Assembly: GCA_013420905.1 (NCBI GenBank)
Contig: JAAXNY010000004.1
Span: forward strand, 3,596,001 to 3,660,000
DNA length: 64,000 nt
Reading direction: 5' to 3'
DNA from: Collybia mongolica
Lineage: Eukaryota; Basidiomycota; Agaricomycetes; Agaricales; Clitocybaceae
Part shown: in pieces, positions 56,597 to 64,000 of the stretch
How positions within the stretch are numbered: position 1 is the stretch's first letter
How the letters are laid out: the number at the start of each line of letters is the position of its first letter
Notes under the pieces: model-generated
Database searches by the model: none
What the model saw: only the letters and a program-made list of their open reading frames with translations
What the model was told of the DNA's origin: nothing
Made by a program: the position numbers and the translations under genes

Positions 56597-57718
56597 TTAT
56601 ACCGCAATATAACCACGGTTAGCAGGTCTTCGTGAGCGAACAGAGGAGCAGAGATGGGAAACCACATCTTTGAGCATGTATGGAACTTCTTTCCAAAAGT
56701 CACGGTGCCTAGAGTTAATTGATATTGGATCAATAACAGACTACATAGATAGCAGCTTCGGCTCACGGAATTAAGTCTGCACCTCTTGCGCCGTAATTTG
56801 AGTAATTGTAGTATGCACCCAATCCGAAATATGCCGCAAATGCCAATATAAGCCTGTTGCAATCTAGTTTAATGACAATGACACAATAATACCAAGGACT
56901 TACATCAGGAAGAACCAACCAATCCCACTCCCCACACTTCGACTATTGTTTTCATCTTTATCTTTAGGTGGCGTTTTGTCGTCTTTATCGTCATCTTTAC
57001 CACCGTCGTTCCCTTCCTTGAATGGACAACCAGCCTTGGATTTCCATTCGACTTGCACTTGATCACCATCATAAGACATGAACACAGGATCCAGGTTGCC
57101 TTCAGGATTGCAGAGGAGGGTCAAGTTGAAAGACTGAGCCGTTGGCACTGTCGTGATAGGATTGGGATATTCAGGGCCTTTAAACACTATCGTGAGGGAT
57201 TTGGAGGCTGGTTGCCTAAAATCAGTTTGAAAGCAACGGGTGAAGGGGTAAGAGAACGCACAAGCCTGGCCAGTTGAGTACGAGGGGTCAATCGATGCAG
57301 ACTGCACTATAGGAATAACAGAAACCACACGGTCCGGTTCATCCTCCTTTTTGTTTATCTGAACAAGGCATGCTCTCGTGCCGCTCTTGCACTGGGGGCG
57401 AGGGTTAGCCATGTCTCATGGCATAAGGGTCTAGCAGATAGGATGACGCACCTGATCACGTTCAGGAAGATTATCCATTTTCTTCAAATCTCCACACAAA
57501 TCGAATCTTAGCCAATCGACCATCGTGCTAGGAGGCATTTCACGCGTTTTATTTACAGTATGTTCCCCAGCTAGCTGTGTCAAGTCGAACTTGGCTCCGT
57601 CCACGGAAACCCGACAATCAAACCGTGGATCATCGTCCGCTGCTACAGTCAAGGGAACAGAAATAAAGAGAAGAGAAAGAAGGACCGCGGGGAGGGCACT
57701 GAGGGGCCTTTGAATCAT
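56597..57718 (-). CDS. ATG27: autophagy-related membrane protein Atg27
   Basis: Four exons (57452-57718, 56904-57391, 56767-56853, 56597-56708) give 317 residues. Signal peptide SALPAVLLSLLFISVPLTVA, then a mannose-6-phosphate-receptor-like luminal domain (FDCRVSVDGAKFDLTQLAG, WLRFDLCGDL, LVQINKK, GPEYPNPITTVPTAQSFNL, CNPEGNLDPVFMSYDGD, WKSKAGCPF), a Lys/Asp linker, one membrane span (GSGIGWFFLMLILAFAAYFG) and a tail with YYNYSNYGARG and HRDFWKEVPYMLKDVV ending in RGYIAV. Atg27 shuttles between Golgi, endosome and vacuole and supports Atg9 traffic; the family's C-terminal tyrosine-type sorting signal is present. A 42-base stretch inside exon 2 (GTTCTC...TTTTAG, about 57228-57269) could be an optional intron, since both forms stay in frame. 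Confidence 0.88.
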
Positions 57719-58030
57719 GGGAACGAAGAGAGTACTGTTTTGGCAACCCGTTTTGACTGCGTCCTCGTGGCAATGGCCTTTGTTTGGAGCGGGGGGCTGT
57801 TCCAAATAACCCCCATCAACACTTGTCCCGGTAATCAGGATTTCCTCCGATCGCGACTCGGGTCCACCGTCGGACATCTCATACTTACGCACAGCCAAGG
57901 ATGAAGGCGATTGAGGCTTTCAACTTGTAGGTCTTTCACCAAATCTTCAAAATTCAGACGTAACATAACTACCCTCAGATTCCCTGCCATGGTCCATAGA
58001 TACAAAAACACATAAACGTCCTGACTGTTT
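57719..58030. other. intergenic, same-strand genes
   Basis: 312 bases upstream of ATG27 and downstream of the multi-spanning membrane protein gene; no distinct element recognised. Confidence 0.35.
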
Positions 58031-59433
58031 CTAGGAAATGTGTGGGACAAATTTGACCCAGCTGACATCCCTGTAAACTTCAGTGGGTAAGGCTCGTAAG
58101 GATGTGAAGGGTAAGATCATCAAACAGATTCGAGATATAAGATAAGCGATGGAGCATATAGGAATAATCAAGCGGAACGTTACATCTTCGTACCACGGAG
58201 GCGGTTTGATGTTAATAAACCAGAAGACATGTAAAAAGAAAATCATAGGTATGGCCATGACGGTAATGGAGGCTACCCGCCAAAGCGTTCGTTCCACCGG
58301 CGTCGGAAAGGATAAATTCCATGCAATGCAGTGGATGGCGCCAAAACCGATGGCCATGAAGAGCGCAAATAGTGCAGCGATTCCGCGAGCACGAGACCTC
58401 AGCCTCCCAGCCCAAAGCGTCGGAACTTTGTCGCAATCTCGCGGGAGCTCTTCATTTTCAATTTGACCTGCAAACATCTCCACAATCGCCTCGGTTGCGT
58501 ACGTTATCCAAGCAACAGTTGCTTTGTACCATTGTATGCGCTCCGAGTCTTTCTCATCTAGTATGCTACGCATATAAGCCGATAATCTGGGATATGGTGA
58601 AGGAGGTGGTGGTGGTCCAATTCGTATCGAGTATCGCACGTCCAAAGGTTTATCCCACCAGATGACATAAATGACGAGATTGATCGCCCCAAAAGCAATC
58701 GTAACAACTTCCAACTCGGTTAAGGGTAGTCCTTGAATCCTGCGGGCAATGCACTGGACAATAAACCACGCCGTTTGAAGCATAGCGAGTCCTTTGGTCA
58801 CCTCGTCGCCCTTGCTGCGGTCAAATATTTCATATTCACGTATGCTGACGAGGTCCGCTACCGCAGCTACATCGGTTCCAACATGGTGGGATGCAATAGG
58901 GCCCAACTTCTCACCCTTGGCAACAACAAAGCCTCCCATACTAATAAAGAAACCGTGGACCATGGGTAACTTGTGCTCTGATGGAAAAGAGGGAAAAGGG
59001 GGGGAGAGGGTAAATAACGACCCTTGGTGTGTGTATTATGCTTACCTGTAGCTAGACGATGTGCAACCATTCTCTGCCTGAGAGCCCAGACAGCAACGAC
59101 TTCAGGAGCAATAATCGCGAGTAGCATAAGCTTCAACCTATGTAGACCGAGCTTCACATAGCCAATATGGGGAGCGGGGATATTTGGATGGACGGAGACC
59201 CAGGTCGCTGCAATCAGAGTCGCAAGGCAACTAAAGATCATAGCGGAAAGCGTCCTGCAGTCATCGATGTCCTTGCACGAGGAGTTGGGTAAGTTCAACA
59301 AGGTGGTATTAACATCCACAGAAGAGGAATATCCGTAATACATCTGTGAAGCCTCAGAGATACAAGTCCGGAGGGCCAAGCAGGGTTTGCGGTAAAACGA
59401 CAAGTGGTAGAGGGAATCCTGAGAAATGTTCAA
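58031..59433 (-). CDS. multi-spanning membrane protein of a large mushroom family, function unknown
   Basis: Two clear exons (59046-59433, 58031-58977) give 444 residues. An extracellular Cys-containing start (NSSCKDIDDCRTLSAMIFSC) leads to TWVSVHPNIPAP, the family signature. Helices then follow: LKLMLLAIIAPEVVAVWALRQ, MVHGFFISMGGFVV, LQTAWFIVQCIARRIQGLPL, ELEVVTIAFGAINLVIYVIWW, IAALFALFMAIGFGAIHCIAW and later FRLIIPICSIAYLISRICLM. Families with this CRTL-WSC-TWVSVHPN pattern are highly multiplied in Agaricomycetes; no activity is known to me. A further 5' exon starting at an ATG near 59585 (MFPLLTTLFYLFKIVYISFS) could join through GTCAGG...TTCTCAG and supply a signal anchor; I could not decide between the two starts. 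Confidence 0.7.
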
Positions 59434-59631
59434 AGCCTAGTCAACAGGGACCCACAACACGGAAACCCACGGTCCTCAAGTGAAATAACCTGACATTCAG
59501 CCTTAGATATGATATATACAAGGGCGAGAAGCTAATATAGACTATTTTGAACAGATAAAACAGCGTAGTTAAGAGGGGGAACATCGTCCGGGGAAACAAA
59601 CTAGTCAAAAATTGGAGGTAAGCTAACAGGG

Positions 59632-60950
59632 TCATGTGTTCGTAAAGGTTGGAATGGCGGGTCGTCGCTTTAAGATTGCGATTGCTTGACGTCCCCAATG
59701 TCCAGGGAAACGGAACACGCGGAGGAAGATATGCTCTTCCCCCAATACGACACGAGAACGGAGCTTCCACCAAGGCAAGCTAGCTGTGAGGACCTCAAAA
59801 CGTTTCACAACTTCACGCATCTGGGGACACTTCAAAGGGTCTTCGTGGCACATGTCCCTTACCAAAGGCTCCATGAAGTCGAAACCGCGTTTTGGTCCAT
59901 AAATGAATTCATCCTCCTAAAAAGGCATCAGTCATGGGCAAACTGAATAATACAGGTAACCCAAACATTTTTATCCGTAAAGTTGAAACGTATGATATTC
60001 CCCAGGCAGCACACGTCGACCGGAAACGGATTGCAATATTCAGCATTTGTTGAAAATTCGGGAACAGCTTTGTCCCCACCGTACCCCGTTTGTCCGATCG
60101 CCATACGAGGCTCTCCGTTAGCAGGATCGTATGGTAGTGCCTCTCCGAAGTCTATGAGATGTACCGGACTGGCCGAAGACTCCGACTTCGGGGGTTCCAC
60201 ACGGTGAGTGTAATCTTTGTTCATTGCATCCACCATCACGTTATCAAACTTGATGTCACTCAAAAGTTTGGAATGAGAATAGCTACACACCCGAAAATTA
60301 AAAACCTACTTGTGCGCTACATTAAGGCTATGCATAAATTGAACACCCTATTGCAACACGAGTGTAAAACGATGGTTACAACACAGCTGATCGCATACGC
60401 ACCTCGAATATTTGCCTAAAAAACTCAAGGACCTCACCAACAGTCTCAAAGGCAGGTTCTTCCCAGTGTGTTTAAAATGGCATGACGGCCAGGTAGATGT
60501 CCTCATTTGGCATCTTGATAACCTCGTGGAACGGATTACAGTGGTTAGAGGGATGAGATTTATGAGGGTCTTTTGAAAAGAATTGGGCGATATCAATTTC
60601 ACTTTCACTAGCATGAGAGACGGGGAGTTTCTTCAGTTGAACTTGCATTCCATCTGAGATGCGAGACGCCTCCATTAAGCGATCGGGCCACTTCACAAAT
60701 GCATGAATTAGTGTAAGGTCCACCATCAAAGGAAGTTCAAGACAAACATCTCCAATTTGTGCTCTTCACAGGAAATCCAACTCTTATTCGTTCCCCTCCA
60801 ACTCGGGATCCATTCCGGGTTATATCGAGGGCGTAGTAGGTAACCCATTTGCTTCAACCAAATATAATGGTCACGCCAGTAAACCTCAGTGGCATCTAAT
60901 TCTTGCCTTCGTAGACGACATATAACATCTTCCAGGTGTAAGGAAAACAT
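59632..60950 (-). pseudogene. kinase-like protein gene with an internal stop codon
   Basis: Five exons (60744-60950, 60403-60690, 60310-60347, 59967-60258, 59632-59916) make a frame-consistent 369-codon model interrupted by one TAA (60472-60474) after YLAVMPF, with coding similarity continuing on both sides (EEPAFETVGEVLEFF after it). Family features: EVYWRDHYIWLKQMGYLLRP, RLMEASRISDG, HKSHPSNHCNPFHEV, the catalytic loop read as AHNDIKFDNV instead of HRD, LIDFGEALPYDP as the DFG segment, and PLVRDMCHEDPLKCPQMREV. Domain order is that of the kinase-like family expanded in mushrooms. The stop falls before the catalytic loop, so a full product requires readthrough or an unnoticed intron; a sequencing error is also possible. 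The Arg-to-Asn change suggests relaxed constraint. Confidence 0.65.
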
Positions 60951-61855
60951 AGAAGGAATCGAGCAAGAGCTAGAACTAGGTAGGAATCCTCGTAGTAAAG
61001 CTCTTGCGATAGCGAGAAAAACAAACTTACAGCAACGCCAAGTGAAAGTAATAAAGCCAAAAACCCTCGGTGCTCGACTCAGTATACTAAAAAGCATTGC
61101 ACAGGCATTCACCACGTCCGTCATATATGACGCTCGAAAGCTTCAAAACGCAGCTGAGAATCAAAGCATTAACGACCAGCAAAATCATCGCCCCGTGAAC
61201 ATTTCTGTCAATGTTGGCGCGGGTCGAGTCCAGGAGGTAATTTCAATCATTGAGTCATTGATGCCTCTCCATCCACTTATAAACTTATTGGACAGGAGCC
61301 TCATAATCATGATAATGTCGAAATGAACCCTTTTGATGACCCGCTCAGCGAACAACAAAATCAGTCTGGGGCCGCAGGAAACGGGACGGCTTCATCATGG
61401 AAAAATCGTGTCCACATTAGTCCCGACTCCTGAGGTCCATGAGATGAGTCATGGAGGTAGTACACTGGAGGGGAAGTGTTACCAGCGCGATCCCACAGAG
61501 GAACATCGGAGTCAAGATCGCAAAGGTCTTGAAACCTATTTCCAAAATTCCGAGTTGGGAGTGACCCTCGCGGATAATATGGTTTATAATGATATTGTGC
61601 TAGTGTGTTGTGATATACAGACATCAAATAGACAACCAGTTAAACAATACCCACGCTTCAACCGCTCATTGATTCTTTCTAGGTCTCTATAAGACTCAAG
61701 GCCGCTCTGTTGGGTGCCATGATGAAGCTCAACCCAAACAATGCCGCCACTGGTTCGTGAGCCTCCTTTCTGGGTCGTACTGCGTATGTATAATTTAATA
61801 TATGGCAGTTAACGGGTCCCTATTCATATATAGACAAAAGAGACTAGCAATATGT
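60951..61855. other. intergenic, no supported gene
   Basis: About 900 bases between the kinase-like gene start and the 3' end of the second GH78-like gene. Open frames on both strands (for example 61333-61692 plus) have no known features. Confidence 0.35.
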
Positions 61856-64000
61856 TCATAAGCGTTGAATCAAAGTGTGACGTCCACCAGTAAGTTTTAC
61901 TGAAGAATCTGTGCCTGAAGTCGGCATCATCGTGCCGTCAACCTGCACAGTCCCAGTCCCCGGCATGGTAACGGATCCTCGCGTTCCCTGAGGAGCCTCA
62001 ATCGACAAAGTGAGCACGCCTTGTCTGGTGCTCCATTTCACTCCAAACCAGCCCAAACCAGTCTCAAAACCACCCTCGGCGGCGCTTAATCCGCTCAACA
62101 CCGGAGCAACAGACCACGTTGCTCCTTGTGCGGATGTGAGGGTCAATCCTAGCACAAAGAACGTCAAGGCGGGTGTCGGGCCCGTCGCCCATCCATGGCT
62201 ATGACTGGTGTATGAATGGTCGAAATGGTAGCCTGCGGCAGAACGATATCTGAAGATAACCAGTCAAAGACGGAGAATGATATGCGGCGAGATGACGACG
62301 TACCCAAGGGATCCGTTGGCTGTGAAACCTTCCAAAAGCGATGATTTCACAGATAGATCAGTGTATAGCATATATCCCCACTAACAAAGTCAGCTTTTTT
62401 CTTCCAGTGTCGAGTGAAATATCCTCACCTCTGAGTATAAATAAGTGTCAAGCAGTAAAATATCTCGATACAACTATTTACTCACCCCGATGCAAAAGGT
62501 CTAAGGCTCGTTCTCCCTGACCGGCGATAAAATGCGCTTGAACCTGACCATCCGAACATCGGGGTCAGAGGTCAGTGAACATGGAACTGGTAGGGATATT
62601 TTACCTCGAAACCTCCTACGAATGGGATGATTGTATCATTCAGTTCAGGGCTCAAGGGTCCAATATCTGTCCAGAACTTCGTGAGGCCTTCACTAATGGC
62701 TTGATTCTGTGCATCGGTATTGGTGACATTGAACAAGACAGCCAACGCGTTCCCATCTTGAGGAATCAACGTCGAGGTATCGCTATCACGGTACATTCCA
62801 ACAGAGTCGTCCCATAGGACATTGTTATACGCTCGCTTCAAAGCAGTCGCGTTGGCCGAGTACGCAGCTGAGAGTCTAGTATCTCCCAAATGGTTTGCGA
62901 GTTCAGCGGCAGTAACTAACGCCTATCATGGAGTGAATACAGTGCTTTAAAAAACAGATAGATAAAGAAACCTACACGATACATAATTGCGTTGGCAGCT
63001 GAGTTGTGACCTTGGCCATTGTCCCGACCCCAGTCATTTGCAAACTCTCGCGGAACGTTCACCAAGCCGGTCGCATCGACTTGGCTTTCCATGAACGAAA
63101 GCGCTTTTGTGAAGTTTCCCCATACCGTCCTCACAAAATCGAGGTCGCCGGTGTAAAGGTAATAGTTGTGGGTACCGACGAGAGACCAGCAAATGTAGGT
63201 ATCACTACCCATGGCATTGATTGGTGGCCCTGAGTACTGTAGGGAACCGGTGGCTGGGTCTTGTGTCGAGAACATGACGATGAGAGAATTTTTCGAAGGA
63301 AGAAGATCGTTCAAAGCAACCAACTCTGTATGCGAAGAAATCCCCATATCGCCTAAAGCGTCAACGTTAATTGAGTGAAAATAAATGCTCAGAGGACGCG
63401 AACGTACCGGGCCATATGTTTCTAGAGATTGGTCATAGGTGTCAGAATGACCTTGGCAGCAAAGGAGAAATGATGTACAAACCTATCCCTCTTCGCTCCA
63501 TCAACAAGAATAGGACCGACGACGGGACCACCAGACGCGTCATTAGACCAACCTATATTGCACCATGAGCCCCAGCTTCTATATTGATGAACGAGCGTAA
63601 AAGACCTTTTGGACTCGGACAGGGTTGCTGACGGGCCTGGTGCGAGTCGATCGTGTTGGTTTGAACAGTAAACGCCCCAGCGTACCACAACTTGGTTAGG
63701 AAATCTGTATCATGAAATCCGGGATCATGCGCAAAGAAATATCCGGTGTACGCTCGCAGGTCATCCCAATGTGGCATCCATGTGGTATGGAGGGAGATAC
63801 CCGAAATAGTGACAGGAGCATCTGAATTGGACACAATCGTGAGATACTTAAACCCACCACGTTGTTGGCCGATAGACTGAGTGAAAGTACCAACGCGCAA
63901 CGGCGAAGGAAGAGACTGAACTCCATCACCATCGAGGGTAGCCGTAGAATGACACGAATCGTCCGAATTAATGGGACTGATGAACTGCGACGATTCGGTG
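61856..64000 (-). CDS. secreted six-hairpin glycosidase, GH78/alpha-L-rhamnosidase-like, copy 2 (5' end beyond the window)
   Basis: Minus-strand paralogue of 41829-44328, cut by the right edge inside exon 2. Visible exons: 63606-64000, 63483-63552, 63408-63421, 62976-63352, 62605-62922, 62486-62543, 62429-62430, 62304-62380, 61856-62249. Internal exon sizes equal those of copy 1 exactly (70, 14, 377, 318, 58, 2, 77). Key stretches HTTWMPHWDDLRAYTGYFF, ILVDGAKRDR, IWPGDMGISSHTEL, FANDWGRDNGQGHNSAANA, LWDDSVGMYRDSD and HSHGWATGPTPALTFFVLG are retained, so the enzyme looks functional. The C-terminus diverges (TMMPTSGTDSSVKLTGGRHT). The last exon is 9 bases longer than in copy 1. The two-base exon AG recurs with its own splice signals. 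Confidence 0.72.

Overview
The window looks like nuclear DNA of an Agaricomycete basidiomycete. Most genes are split by many short introns of about 42-70 bases (GT-AG, a few GC-AG), some exons are only 10-14 bases long, and intergenic gaps are small. The gene set fits a plant-decaying mushroom: two secreted acetyl xylan esterases with C-terminal CBM1 cellulose-binding modules, two large secreted six-hairpin glycosidases (GH78/alpha-L-rhamnosidase-like), a WOPR (Gti1/Pac2) regulator, and housekeeping genes with fungal orthologues (ADA2, TSR1, RVS161, UVE1, MDM31, ATG27, a Bax-inhibitor protein). No rRNA, tRNA, CRISPR array, phage or intact transposon was recognised. Exon models were built by hand from splice consensus, reading-frame continuity and recalled family motifs. 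Single-base errors at exon edges are possible.

Layout. 1-18 kb: a cut-off F-box protein gene that can only be seen by joining exons; a Vps3844-type ER membrane protein; a WOPR transcription factor; a membrane-anchored glutaredoxin-like protein that has lost its active-site cysteine; an O-fucosyltransferase-like protein; two tandem CE1-CBM1 esterases; a second glutaredoxin with an intact CPYS site; and a HAD phosphatase. 18-32 kb: a disordered coiled-coil protein, a Bax-inhibitor protein, a cyclopropane-fatty-acid-synthase-like methyltransferase with 13 exons, MDM31, a small unknown protein, and a conserved secreted protein of unknown function. 32-41 kb: a 1434-residue coiled-coil protein directly behind a run of 25 C, RVS161, and UVE1. 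41-64 kb: two closely related GH78-like genes in tail-to-tail inverted orientation (41.8-44.3 kb plus strand; 61.9 kb to beyond the right edge, minus strand). They enclose a degenerate tandem-repeat block, ADA2, TSR1, an RNase H1 N-terminal-domain protein, ATG27, a multi-spanning membrane protein, and a kinase-like gene broken by one in-frame stop codon.

How the genes relate. Nothing here forms one operon-like pathway; fungal genes are transcribed singly. Two themes stand out. One is plant cell-wall attack, with esterases removing acetyl groups from xylan and rhamnosidase-like enzymes possibly acting on pectin side chains. The other is local duplication followed by divergence, seen in the esterase pair, the glutaredoxin pair and the GH78 pair. 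The strongest oddity is a predicted two-base exon (AG) that appears with its own flanking splice signals in both GH78-like paralogues and is needed to keep each reading frame open.
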